Positions 23,641 through 35,415 of a stretch of 64,000 bases of DNA are shown one piece after another (the first letter of the stretch is position 1; each line of letters begins with the position of its first letter). The stretch spans positions 2,914,001 to 2,978,000 of the forward strand of contig JAETXT010000003.1 in the NCBI GenBank assembly GCA_019188255.1, read 5' to 3'. The stretch is from Verticillium longisporum (Eukaryota; Ascomycota; Sordariomycetes; Glomerellales; Plectosphaerellaceae). Both the position numbers and the translations under genes were made by a program. Under the pieces are notes generated by a model. That model searched no databases and was not told the origin of the DNA. It saw nothing but the letters and a program-made list of their open reading frames with translations.

Positions 23641-25975
23641 GATTGAACGTACGTAGTATCGTAGTCGTGTTCTCGTGGGACTAGAGGAGCAGCGTTGTTG
23701 AGGCCCTCGTGGGATGGACTGGCGAACTTGAATTGTGGAGGCGAGAGGAAGAAGGAAAGAATGATGAAGAGGAGGGAAAGGCCGCACGTTGCAGAGATAT
23801 CACGATGCCCTTGAAAATGTCTTCAGCTTCTTTTGCCCAGGCCGGAAGTCGGCAGAGTCATCTATCAAAAGGCTTAGGCCACCAAACAAAGACCCGGGTC
23901 CCAAGCCAAAGCCAAAAAGCAGTGAAAGAGGGAAAAGAGTGATTCAGCTTACGCAATGCCGATTTCACCATCAGCGAGACCCGTGGTTGGCGGTTTGGAA
24001 GGGCCCCAAGCGTTCTAGCCTCCCAGGAGGGGCGTGCCGCGATCGGATCAAGAAAAGGCGTGGGGGTGCTATCGGCAGCTGGACGAGGAGCTCATGATGA
24101 GGGTATTGATGCCAACCCAAGATCACAATCTCGTGTCACTGCGAGCTGCCATGTCGTCTGAATAGGATGTCCCTGTGCTTCAGAGTAGTCCAGCGCTTGC
24201 GAGAGCCGTTGCGCTGTTGGGCCCAGCTGCACTGCCCTCTGGAGCCTGCGCGTGCGGGTGGAGAAGCTGTAGATAGAGGGAGAGAGATGTACAAGTAGGC
24301 GGAGGGAGAGAGGAAAGGTGGAGACGAGCAGAGATTGGGAGGGGGATCCTTATGTCAGCATCACCAGTGATTCACAGGCTTTGTGAGGCAAGACCACTGG
24401 GCGCTGCCGTACTTGTGCTCGCCCCGCGCCATTGTGAGCACTGTCATTGCCCAGTCTTATCATCTTATCAGGCAGGAGCACTCTCACGAAGAGGCAGGCG
24501 CTGTCGGCAGGTTAGGTCCTTCTACGGTAGCTCCCAACACTCTTTGGCGGCATGTCCTAGGTACCTTACGGTAGGTACCTTACCTAAACAAAAGCACTCA
24601 GGCTCCCAATGCCCTCCAATGAGGCCAGTCGTTTCGGAATCACCACTCGGACAACGGCTTTCTTCTGCGACCTCCCTGCCCAGTTGATCACCAGCGAACT
24701 AGCTCCCTGTGGTTTCCCTCACCAACGTCCACTTGGATCGCTCAAGTCGTGAGCTTTGACGAATGACGCCCACCGTCTGAATTATCTGAAGCCTGGGCCC
24801 TCTACGTTTTGGAGCTCAGTTCAGACTATCCCGGGTGGCTTCCTTTTGCAAGTGTTTCAACCCACCTCCGAGTGCACGGTATCGGTGGGTGCTGGTGGCG
24901 ACCAAATACCTGCTTTGACCTGTGGCAGGGCAAAGCTCGAAGGGCTCGTCCAAGCACAGGTCATGATGAGAAACCTTCTCTTCCAGGACACTTGTCCATT
25001 GTCCCCATCGGCCGGAATTTTCCATTTGCCGCGAGATTGAACGTCTCTCTCGCCCCAGACATGACGTCCCTCGCCGAACTGGCCACTCGCGCCAACGAGG
25101 CCAAGCTTCCGGCATGGAAGCACCGCCTTCGAGATTCCCGCCATTTTCTTTGGCTTGTCCCTGGCCACGGCATTTCGCCGGTGACAAGCTGCCCAATCTT
25201 CGTCCGCTGACCAGTTCTCGACCCCCTCTCCCTGCCTTGGCTCCCCCGGTCGCCCCCCTCATCGTCAGGGGTGCTGGATGGACTGAGCACGCTGGTTCGG
25301 TTTCTGCGAACGGCCTCTAGTCCAAAACCAGCATGGTGCGGGAACACTCCATTGCTGGCTGATGCAGGTCCCAAGAGACGGCGTGCATTGGCGACATTGG
25401 CGAACATTGGCAACCCCTGAAATGGCCCTCCGGCTTGTCCTTTTCCCTCAATCGCTTGGGAAACGACTCCGTCCGTCGTCCCGTCTTTGCAAGTCCACCC
25501 CATGTCCCCGGCTGCTACTTGCTCGAATCGCCACACAGAGAGAGAGACAGGGTCTCGTTGAGCGAAAGCAGCGCCAGAACTATAGCACACACACTTTAAT
25601 AGACCACGACACCTCTGACCCCGCTGACAGCCTGGCGCCTCCTCACGTTGACCACGCAGCGTCTCCTCCCACATTCCTTCACTGGCATTCCTGCGCCTCA
25701 TACACTGACAGCGTCGAGCCATCGTCGTCATTCTTCGCAATTCCCACGCGAATACGACCGACGCTCCTTCAACCTCGACGTTCACGGTGCTTGACGTATC
25801 GATCCGACCTTTTCACGATCACTCTGCTGGGTCAGAGCCGTATCTCACACACTCATTACACTACCGAGCCAACGCGCCGACGCCAGTCCCGACGACTACA
25901 ACTACCTGTACACCTCTCTTCGTTGGTCGACAACATTCAACGCCGATTCCATTGTTCACTCTACTAGTCGCAACC
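23641..25975. other. Intergenic between divergent DUF1275 and GH16 genes
   Basis: About 2.3 kb with both promoters and leaders. A palindromic word cluster (CTAGGTACCTTACGGTAGG) lies near 24,558. The + strand from 25,200 to 25,970 is pyrimidine-rich and probably is a long leader of the GH16 gene. Open frames here (for example 24961-25785 on the - strand) have no domain and no codon bias that I can see. Confidence 0.55.
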
Positions 25976-27661
25976 ATGTGGTCCTCACTTGCAATGCCAG
26001 CCTTTGCGCTGCTGGCGACGCTCTCCCAGAATGCCCTCGCGCAGGTCACCTCCGATTGCAACCCCATCAACGAAACTGACTGCGCCCCGAACCCGGCCTT
26101 GAGCATGGCGCATACATTCAACTTCAACGCGACGCCCTCGAAGGACCTCTGGGAAACCCATGTCGGGCCCATCTCCTTCTCTGACAAGGATGGTGCTGCT
26201 TTCACCATCACGAAGCAGGGCGATTCGCCTACTCTTCGATCCCACTTCTACTTCTTCGGTGGCCGTACCGAGATCATCCTCAAGGCGGCTGCCGGCAAGG
26301 GCATCATCAGCTCTGTCATGTGGCTCAGCGATACCCTGGATGAGGTCGACTGGGAATTCGTTGGCGTCAACAGCACTACGGCCCTGAGCAATTATTTCGG
26401 CAAAGGAAAAGAAATCTTCACCGAAGGCAAAGATCACCCTGTCGCTGGCGCACCTGTCTGGGATGATTTCCACAACTACACCACCACTTGGACTGAGGAT
26501 CGCCTCGAGTGGTTCATCGATGGCCAGTCTGTCCGCGTCCTCAACAGGGCTGACGCTCTCGAGGGCGGCAATCTCTTTCCCCAGACGCCCATGCGTCTCT
26601 ACCTCGGCATCTGGGCTGGAGGCGACCCAAGACTACCCAAGGGCACTCGGGACTGGGCTGGCGGTGACACCGAGTACGACAAGGGTCCCTTCACTATGCA
26701 TGTTCAGAAAGCGCATGTTCAGGACTACAGTACCGGCAAGGAGTACGTCTATGGTGACAAGTCTGGTTCTTGGCAGAGCATCCAAGTCGTCGAGTGAGTT
26801 TGCACCTTGTTTCACATACTTTTGCTCGACGTCTCTCCATTGTCAAGGAAGCATTATTGACGCATCTATCGCAGGGGCAACTCGACCGTCAAGGAAACAC
26901 TCCTGGCAACTCCTGACAAATCCATCGGCGAGAAGTTCGACGAGCTTCCTCAGGGCGCCAAGATTGCCGTTTACGCCGGAGGCGCCGGTGTTGCCGCCAT
27001 ACTCGTGTTTGCGTTGATTTTCTACATTATTCGACAGCGCCGTCGCGGAGCTCGTGAGTCTGCCGAAGCCGCCAAGAGGGCCGAGACCGAGCGTGTCGAG
27101 CTGGACGGCTACAAAAAGAGTGGCGTCAACCCCGACGGCTTCTCTGGGCCCACAGGCATGGAATACAACGCCCGCTCCATCGGTAAGGACGGCAGCTTCC
27201 GCGAGGAGAGCTACGAAATGCCCGTCACGGCGGCCAGCCCTCTTCACAGCAGTGGTCTGCCCGAGAAGGGATGGGACTCTTCTTCGTACGGCGGCGCTGC
27301 GGGTGCGGGAGCAGCAGCCGGCGCTGCCGTTGGTTCTGCGGCCGCAATGCGTTCTCCCACCGCTCCCCTGCTTGGTTACAATGACCAGATGAGCCCTCGC
27401 ATGCACAGCCCGGCGCCGTACAGTGATTCCACATCACCTCACGGCCAGCAGTTCCGCTCGCCCCTGAGGACCCCCAGCCCCGGCATGCCGCCACAGGGAT
27501 CGCTCCCCATGTCGCCGAACCGAAGCGTATCTACGCCTCAGCAGTTGGGCAACCAGCGAATGGGTAGTCCAGCGCCGCCCCAGCCAAACCGCAGTTTCAG
27601 CAGCAACCAGTATGGTGACGGCACAGACCAGTCGTACTGGAACAACAACGGCTACAGGTAG
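25976..27661 (+). CDS. CRH-type GH16 cell-wall chitin-glucan transglycosylase with transmembrane anchor
   Basis: Two exons, 25976-26793 and 26875-27661 (81-bp intron, phase 2), give 534 aa. Residues 1-22 are a signal peptide ending ALAQ. The GH16 catalytic motif DEVDWEFVG lies at 122-130, with Glu123 as nucleophile, Asp125 as helper and Glu127 as acid/base, as in the yeast Crh1/Utr2 family that links chitin to beta-1,6- and beta-1,3-glucan. The paired cysteines near the N-terminus (CNPINETDC) also fit the family. The protein lacks a GPI-type C-terminus. Instead a hydrophobic span at about 303-325 is followed by RQRRRGAR and about 200 cytosolic residues rich in Pro/Ser/Gly (repeats like SPAPYSDS, RTPSPGMPP). 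The catalytic domain should therefore face the wall from the plasma membrane. Confidence 0.9.
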
Positions 27662-29125
27662 CGGTGTGTTGCAAAATTGCTCTTGTGACGACTTGTGTTT
27701 CTTTGTATTGCCGGTTTCCTGGATGCGCGTGGAATAGACACCATCTTCTGGAGTTTTGTCTGGCGCGGTCCACTGTTTATTTCTGAAGCTTCCCATGACT
27801 GGAAGGTCTCGAGGATGGTCTTTCTTGCCTGTCCCCATTCGGACCACGTAGCGAGATACCTGTTGAAGTTGAACTTCGTTTTGCTGGAGGATATGTACCA
27901 GAGATGAATGGCATCGTTTTATTGGAATTGAACCTCATCGACTAAGTTTCCGACGTGCTAGCCACGGCTCCCCGTTCACTTCTCATTGTTGAAGTTTACC
28001 TCTAATTCTTGGTTATTTTCTTATTCGCAATGTTGTGTTGTCGGCTAGGGCCACTCCCGATCATGACTTCCTGAGGCATGTCGAGCATCTTTCCGTTGCA
28101 GCCGCATATCAGCCCTGCCGAGCCTGTCGTCCAACAAGCCTACAAACATAAGCGGATGCCAGCCAAATAGGGAATATGCTTCCTCAGTTGCCACCATGTC
28201 TGTCTACCGCGGGCCGGCTCTTAAGGCTGAGTGGCGTGCGCTGTGGCCAAAACTCAAAGCACCTGGGGTAAAGGAAGGAGGGGCTCCGATACTTCTTGAC
28301 CCGACGAGCTATTCCATGAACTCAATCCCGACTGAAACTTGGGCCTTTCTCTGTTTTGGTTCTTCGTGGCTGCGAGGCTATCGAGGCTTGCGGAATAGCA
28401 GGGGCGAAATTGAAGGACTTGACATGAAGTGGATGGGTCCTATGGTGTCTGTCGTGGCCGATACGTTTGTCAGATATACAAAGCGTCCGGTGGGTTATTT
28501 CACCCGGAATGAGTGGCAAGATGCAATCACAAGCCTTGCTTCCGCTTTCAACGTCGGAAGGAGGGGGTGGCTGGCGTGGCGAAATCGTGACAATGCGATC
28601 AAGTTGTCATGCAGCAGCCAGGGGCGGATACAGTTTGATACAGCATTGGAAGGCTTTCTCAATTCCTTTCATCGCAGATATGTTTCAGTATGGACCAAAA
28701 TATTCATGACACTGTCAACAATCCACCAAGCGGGTCTGGACCTTGAGCCGCGTCCGAGTCTGTGAGACGTCGTGAGGATGGAGGGGACGATCAGATCCCT
28801 ACATCTGACAGGTATCTTGGCATGATATTCGACAATTCTCACTCAGTCAAGGAGTTGAAGGCTCTGCTATGTGTACAGACTGATGGTTGAGCCCGAATTG
28901 TAGATACTGCTAGCCGTCCCGTGACGCTCGTTGAGATTAGGCAATGTTTGGCGATCCGCTATCACTCTAGAAACCCCCGCCAATGTCAACAGAGGCTTCA
29001 TATCGCGCCTACCATGTAGGAGAAAGACCTCTACTGCATCAAGCCCGCCAGCCATGTCCTTCCAAGATGAAGCCACAGGAGTAAGCCCGAAGCTTCACGA
29101 TCACAATAAACAGGGCCAGAGGTTG
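27662..29125. other. Intergenic; one weak open frame at 28196-28765
   Basis: A 189-codon + frame at 28196-28765 is the only sizeable one. It is rich in Trp and Arg, has no signal peptide, domain or introns, and may be chance. No other coding signal is seen. Confidence 0.45.
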
Positions 29126-29131
29126 TATAAA
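29126..29131 (+). promoter_or_regulatory. TATA box of the secreted cysteine-rich gene
   Basis: TATAAA in the context GGTTGTATAAAGCACG lies 134 bp before the start codon at 29265, a usual distance for fungal TATA boxes. A TATA-type promoter suits an inducible, strongly regulated gene. That last point is inference. Confidence 0.55.
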
Positions 29132-29264
29132 GCACGCCATCCATGACCGGTTCCTTGCTCCCATCTCGTCTTCTCCTCATCACGCTCGCTCCAATTCTCT
29201 TCTCAGACCCATTCCCTCTGCCTCCTTTGACCTTTTTCTTCTGTTGTCCAGGCACGCAGACAAG

Positions 29265-30524
29265 ATGCAGCTGACTTCTGTCCTCCTCGCCGCTGTGGCG
29301 GCCATGACCGTCTCGGCAGCCCCGAGCACCACGTCGCCCAACTCGGCCGAGGCGGCCCTCGGCGGCCACCACGCCCCGCGCTGTCACGGGAACATGGAGT
29401 ACGACCCCTGGAAGAAACAGTGCAAGTGCGACCGCGGCGAGTACTACGATGCCGAGGTCAAGCACTGCCGCAACAAGGAGGTCAAGACGTTCAAGTACAA
29501 GAAGTGCCGCGCCGACGAGAAGCTGTACTGCGCTCGTGACGAGGGCACCTACGTCGAGTACAGTGAGTCCCCCTCTCCCTTTTTTCAGTCGTGTTCGCCC
29601 CCGGCGAAGGCCCCAGAGCGCCGTATACACCCCTCTGTTTTCGCATTCGGCTGGAGACTGACACGATGGGCCTCCCCCCAGACCGCAAGAACCCCGCCTG
29701 CTGGCAGGAGCGTTCCAACAAGCTCTTCTGCGCCAAAAAGTCGCGCGTCAAGGAGACCTTCAAGGCCGAGATTCAGCGCGAGTACGAGGTTGCGCACTAC
29801 TCGGCCGCCCAGCGCCAGCAAACTGAGGTCAGGCGCAAGGCGTGCCATACGCCCCGCCACTTCAACCACCACCGCAACTCGTGCGAGTGCCCCCACAAGA
29901 AGGCGAGTTTCTGCCCTGCCACGTCCCTGGCACATCTCGAGGACGGCTACCGCAGCTTGGGGCGTCATCCGTGACTAGGGGATGTGTTGACTGACTGTTA
30001 ATAGGTCTGGGACGGCAAGCACTGCGGATTCCCCAAGATCCCCGAGCCCACGTGCAGGCGCGGACAGAAGGCCTATTGTGCCAAGAGCGCCTACCGCGTC
30101 ACTCAGTATAGTAAGCCAGCCTCGCGCCCCCTACTTCTCTCCCTATTCGGTTTGGCCGGTGACTAAGGAGTCTCAAGGCGTCAAGGAGGAGCTCTGCCAG
30201 GACAATGGCAAGAACTACGTCTTCTGCTGCGGCGAGGATGTCGAAGAGAAGAAGCACAAGAAGATCGGCAAGAAGCCCAAGACGCAGAAGAAGAAGCCCG
30301 CCAAGAAGCCCGAGGAGAAGGAGGAAGAAGAGGAGGAGGAGGAGGAGGAGGATGGCGAAGATAACGAGACCAACAATGAGGATGACGAGGAAGAGGAGAA
30401 GGATGAGAAGAAGCCCAAGAAAGGTCCCAAGAAGGGCCCCAAGAAGGGCCCTAAGAAGGACCCCAAGGGCAACAAGCTCAACCACAAGAAGTTCGCCAAG
30501 TGCGCTGGCCTCATCTGGGAGTAG
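29265..30524 (+). CDS. Secreted protein with two tandem eight-cysteine domains and Lys/Glu-rich tail
   Basis: Exons 29265-29562, 29682-29902, 30005-30110 and 30178-30524 give 323 aa. Residues 1-19 form a signal peptide (MQLTSVLLAAVAAMTVSAAP). Domain 1 has cysteines 40, 53, 55, 68, 81, 89, 106, 116. Domain 2 has 154, 167, 169, 180, 190, 198, 215, 225, plus 226. The gaps are 13-2-13-13-8-17-10 and 13-2-11-10-8-17-10, so the halves are duplicates. A charged helical linker lies between them (117-153). The tail (227-323) has acidic runs (EEEDGEDNETNNEDDEEEE) and KKGPKKGP repeats. Intron 1 falls after Tyr99 and intron 3 after Tyr208, both phase 1 and both 10 residues after the sixth cysteine, so the intron was duplicated too. 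Intron 2 uses a GC-AG pair. I recognise no named family; an extracellular or effector-like role is inference. Confidence 0.85.
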
Positions 30525-31476
30525 AATCGTCGCGACGACGCCGGCCCACCGTTTCTGGCTGGCATCGCGTCGGGCGTCTCGGTCGCTGCCGGGGGCGTTT
30601 GGTTGCTGGGGCTCGTGCCGATGAGCCGCGACGCAGTACAAGGTGGAAGCCGGAGGGGGAAAACAAAATTTTGCTTCTTGTCACTCCTTTAAATCAGGCC
30701 GTCTGGCTTGCGTATTTTACTACCTCGAGGCAGGCTTTTATCAGTGGAATGAATACAAAGATCGGTTGTTGAGGAATTGGATCTTGCTTCTTGCGCTGCC
30801 ACGATGGGGGTCGTGCCGTCAATTATACACTTCTTCCAAGGTCAACGCGTGTTCATTTGGCGATTGCATGATGTATGCGAGGCGTATGGAAGCAGGCTAA
30901 GTACTTTCTGGCATACATATTGACGTCGTTAGGATTTGTTCCGTCGATTGTGGGCGACATGGAAAGCCTGACTTAAAGGCCGTTGGAGTAAGAGGAACGG
31001 CAGTGATGCAGGAGTGTGAGTTGGAACCAATCAGCCAGGACCGACTCGAGTCGGCATCATGTCCTCTGGACGTAAAAAAAATAAAAATCAACAGAGTCTG
31101 ACCTTAACCGATCAGCTGCAGATTCTATATGCGACTGAGCTCCACGTAAGTAAACGGCGTCACTTAGGTGTAAGGTTCGCCGCGCGAAACAATGAGGAGA
31201 GCAGACAAGGCTAGAAACCCAGAATCGAATATAGGATTCACATGCGTCACGCGCTCAGCGGACGCTGATACGTTGTGTCTGTTTTTTGGGGCCGCTTAGG
31301 GGTATTTGTGTAACGTTCAGAATTCAGGCCGATACCGAGCCTCGCTTTTTACTCCACGAGAGGATCCAAAATTCTCCCTTCAAACCCCGCTCTTTCAAAA
31401 CCCGCTCGTCCAAATGCCACGAGCACGAGATTCACAGGAGGTTTCTCCGACGACGCCGTCAATGATGCGCGCAAAA
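30525..31476. other. Intergenic between convergent genes
   Basis: This holds the 3' ends of the secreted cysteine-rich gene and the transcription-factor gene. An A-rich stretch lies at about 31,071-31,090. No gene is supported. Confidence 0.6.
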
Positions 31477-34210
31477 TCAAAATCGATGCGTGCGACTCTC
31501 GTCAAAGTCGTCCATGTCCATAAACATGTCGTCATGGGACGTCGCCTCCATGTCGATGAACTCTTGAAAGAGCGCGACGTCTTCAAATTGTCCGGCGAGC
31601 GTCTCGACCTTGGCCTCGCCCGGGTTCGTCATGGCGAGCTCGAGGTCGCCCATGAAGGTGGCCCGGATGTCGCCAGAGGGATGGTCCAGCCCGCGCTGCT
31701 TCAGCTGCTGTAGTATGGTTCGCGCCTCCAGCCCCGTAATGTCGCCGTTGCGCAGCGTCATGGCGAGGAGCGCGCGACCGATGGCCTCGGCGAGGCGGTA
31801 TGACTTGCGGAGCGACTCGTAGCCGTACACGCAGTGAAGGAAATAGAAGCGCCACTCCGGGTCACCCGTGTCCTTGAGCACGGCGTTGGCCACGTAAATC
31901 AGTGCCGTGTGCCAGAGAATCGTGTATGCGGAGGATTGGTACTCGGAACGGTACACGACGATGAGTCGTTTCAGTTGATTAACCGACGCTTGGAAAGCGG
32001 CCTCGGCGGAACTCTTCCGCGACGAAAATGTAGTGAGGCGTGTCTTCTTGGCCTTGTCGTCGCGCAAAAAAGGGCGAAATATGTCCAATATCGCAGCGTG
32101 GAACCACAGGCTGCGAGCAACGGTATTAGCAAAACAATCTTGAAGCGGCAAACATGACTTACTGAAACGTCATGACATGATGGGGGCTGTCTTCCGCCTG
32201 CGCAAATGACGAAGGAAGCGTTTCAATCCAAGCCAAAAGCTCACGGTATTTGCGCTCCGCGAACTCGATCGACACGTGCTCACAGATGTGCGCAGGTGTG
32301 CTTGTGTTCCTGTTATAGTATACCATACTCACTCCGTGGAGAATGCGCCAAAATCTACACAGTGCCGTAAAGGTTTCGCCCATGTATATGGGAGGGATTC
32401 TCTCTGGGGTTTGCGAGTTCGTGTCCGACTCTCTGCTTCGGCTGGACCCTGGCGACGATGCGAACTCCGGGGAATCGCCAGGAATGGGCAGCGCCGGAGG
32501 GTACTCTGGATACTCCAACCCGGGTTGCTGGTAAAAAAGAGACAGAAGACTATGCCCAGTTAGACGTCCGCCACATATCGAATGGGAACAGGGAGTACTT
32601 GCATAGACCAGTTAAAAACCCCCCAGGCTGTATAAGATCTTGCAGAACGCACCTCCGGGGTCGTGTCGCTCTGCGCCACCAAGCTGGTGGGCTCAACTCC
32701 CAACAGGGACATCCTCCTAGCCATGCGGCATGCTTCAGTAAGGAACACCAAAACAAAGTGATCGCGCCCGTTGCCCATGAAAGCCAAGCTTAGCAGTTGA
32801 GCCCCTGCAACGCTGCACAAGCTGTCGGTAGATTTTGCTGCCCACCATAGCCGCTCTGCCTCGTTGCCGAACTGCGAAACTAGTGGGTGCGCGGATTCGT
32901 CGAGACTGGTGTACATTTGCTGGCTTTTTTGTAAGCTTTTCTGAAAACCTCCATCGCTGGAGACCGCCAAAGAAGAGAAAACGAAAAAAAAGGAAATCTT
33001 ACAGTGCCCCAGTACATGAGCGCATGCACCAAGAACCGGGAACAGTATACGTCTCTGTGGCCGACGAGATCGGATATAAACAAGTCGGGATCGAACACGC
33101 CGAGCAGTGGGTGATCCGTTCTCAAATACAAAGAAATCACATTGGTTGCAAATTCGTTGGAGAGAGGAATGTCCGTCCAGAAGGACATGTCGAGACGGTG
33201 CAGCCTCTCGTCGCATATTGGTACCGAAGTTGGCACTATGCCTCCGCTAGGCTCAGTCAAAAAGGGGTTATCCTCCGTGTCGGCGAGATAAGAGCTTCCC
33301 GTCATGTGGTCGGACGGGAGGCCATAGCCGGAGAGATGAATACCTAGAATAGTCCTTCCATGCGTGTTAGCACCAAAGCCAATCTGACAAGGGCGCAATT
33401 CGAGGGTCCACAAGTACCTTTGATCCATGGACCTCGTTCGTCGGAAATAAGGGGCTGGACTCGCATCAGACGTCTCAGGGCGCGGTAGTGGAAAAGGACG
33501 AATGGCGGGATACGCGGTAGGGTAGTTCCGCATGAGCTCGTGTTCGAAGCGAGAACGGGAGAGGTTGATGTAGCTATTGTCTGCACCGGGCTCGGACGGC
33601 GTAAGATTGGAGCTTGTAGAGTCTTTGAGGACGGCAAGAACGGCCGATGGGTCGCGGTTAGCCCTGAGCATGCGCAATATGTCGAGAGCTTCGGGCTCGG
33701 GCGCTGCCTTGAGGAGCTGCAGCACTTCGTACGACTCGGCCATGGTGGTATCGGACGCTCCTCGCGCGGGCTTCTCGGTGTAGACGCAAGTTTTAGACCT
33801 CTTCAGGCACGCCTGGCATGAAGGGCGCTGTCCATCGCACTAAATCGTCGGAGAACAAGGTCAGTGAGCCAGACAGGAGACGCTGCCAGTGCAGACGAGA
33901 CGGAGCCAAGCGTGCTTACGCGAGCCTTCCTGCGGCGGCAATCGTTGCAGGCGAGCTGGGTGCCGATCCGTTTTCGCTTACCGCGATCATCGTGCTCGCT
34001 GAGGGAGGCATCACCATCGAGCAGGCCCAGTTGGCCGTGACCAGGCGTCTGGTTGTAACCATGGGGGTGACCAAGAGCGGTAGTGGACGCAGGGGGGGCG
34101 TTGGTTGATGAGGATGACGAGCCAGTCGCGTGGTTTATATCATTGACATCTGCACCATGGGCGGCTGGTAGTAGCTGGCGAAGACGTTTGCTGCTGCCAT
34201 GGTTAGACAT
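31477..34210 (-). CDS. Zn(II)2Cys6 fungal-specific transcription factor
   Basis: Six exons on the - strand: 34210-33920, 33839-33418, 33354-33003, 32919-32599, 32527-32163, 32110-31477, giving 794 aa. The binuclear zinc cluster spans intron 1: Cys88-x2-Cys91-x6-Cys98-x6-Cys105-x2-Cys108-x6-Cys115, preceded by a basic stretch (GKRKRIG). The fungal transcription-factor middle homology domain follows (LSNEFATNVISLYLRTDHPL, then ALMYWG, then SYTAWGVFNWSMQ). The C-terminus is acidic (FMDMDDFDE), a possible activation region. The layout resembles the NirA-like annotation group, but no target can be deduced. Intron 2 is 63 bp with a CTAAC branch and no in-frame stop, so retention would add 21 residues; I infer splicing because it joins SMDQR to TILGIHLSGYG. 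It converges on the secreted-protein gene, so co-regulation is not implied. Confidence 0.88.
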
Positions 34211-35399
34211 GGCGACGACAAGACATCTGTCTCTGTGAAGCTTAGAGGGTGGTTCGGGACGCTGCGCATAGCCTGCGGTGGTTTTGATGCCTAAGCCGAT
34301 GTACAGCAGGTGGTCAGGGAGCCAGTTGTCCCGTCGCTTGTTGACTCAAGATTGGCGAGATGGGGGCAGGGAAGGGTGATTGAGTGGGGGGTGGGCCGCA
34401 GGTGGGAAGAATATGTGCGTCTGCTCGGATGTCTGAAGGATGACCAGGGACCATAATGGCATTTTGGCCCAAAAAAAGGAGACTGCGCTGGGATCCGCCG
34501 CTCGTTGTAGATTTGACAAGACCCGTTGCCTTGTTATGTAAACGAAGTCCCAACACACATATGTCTTCCCTTCTAAATCTGGCAATCGGGTCCAGTGTTA
34601 GATAAGACGCTTTCGTGACAACCGACGAAGCTCAAGCCAAGCTCGACATAACCTGCGTAGCTTCGTCGCAGATGTCCCAAAGCGCGGTCTGGTAGGCAGG
34701 TAGGTAACGCAGCTTAAGTAAGGTAAGGTAGCTCGTGAAAGAGGGAGAGATGATGGCAAACAAGACGGGATAATAGGCTCGGGCAAAGCAAGGGTTGTCA
34801 CCCCACCTCCTCGCAAGAGCCTGGCTTGTGAGAGGGGCACGTACCTTAAGGCAGACGACACCCAAAGGTGGCAAAAGACGCAGCTCTAGCTCTTGTCAAT
34901 CTTTCCAGACCAGGCGCGGTGCGAATCAAGGCGAAGTAAGCCAGTATTCGTCCAAAAAGGCCAGAGAGCTGATCTCCCTAAGATGTGTCTACCAGAGGCT
35001 GAAGGTTGCTACGCACGTGATGGCAAGCACCTCAGTCGGAGAATGGACCTTGGATAGGTACGTCAGGTACGTTGAGGCTGTGATGCTTTTGGGGGCCGAT
35101 TTCGCCCCCTGCCGCAAATGACCGTTTGGAGTATGAAATCGATGGGAAATATGTAGTGACATAACCAGCGTCATCGCATTCTACCTCAGTAGTGCGGTTA
35201 GAGAACGTCCATCGGATAGATACCAAAAGTAGTCGGCCTCGCGAGAGCTCGCCACCACAGACTTCATCTTTCTAGCCAATCAGCGCCAGTATTACTCCGG
35301 AGACGACTCCGAGCGAGCGCAGAACATCATTGGTTAGATTGCTCATCCCCGCCGGCATCTGTGAACCAGTACTCCGACTACCTGCCAGGAACCGAGCGT

Positions 35400-35415
35400 C
35401 CGGGGCATGCCCCGG
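35400..35415. repeat. 16-bp perfect palindrome plus adjacent hairpin
   Basis: CCGGGGCATGCCCCGG equals its own reverse complement. About 12 bp on, CGCCGTAAGACGGCG forms a second 6-bp-stem hairpin. The pair could be a protein-binding site or a terminator-like structure. It lies about 1.2 kb upstream of the transcription-factor start codon. Confidence 0.7.

Noticed and set aside
24961..25785. 274-codon - frame
   Set aside because: Lies antisense in the CT-rich leader region of the GH16 gene. The composition reflects that bias, and no motif is seen.
28196..28765. 189-codon + frame
   Set aside because: No signal peptide, domain or introns. It could be an orphan gene, but nothing in the sequence supports it beyond its length.
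30099..30641. Leucine-rich - frame that looks like a membrane protein
   Set aside because: It is the antisense of the Lys/Glu-rich tail of the secreted protein; Lys and Glu codons read as Leu and Phe on the other strand.
33344..33417. 74-bp intron in the transcription-factor gene ending at CTAG
   Set aside because: It would break the reading frame. The 63-bp version ending at GGAAG (33355-33417) keeps it and uses the same CTAAC branch site.
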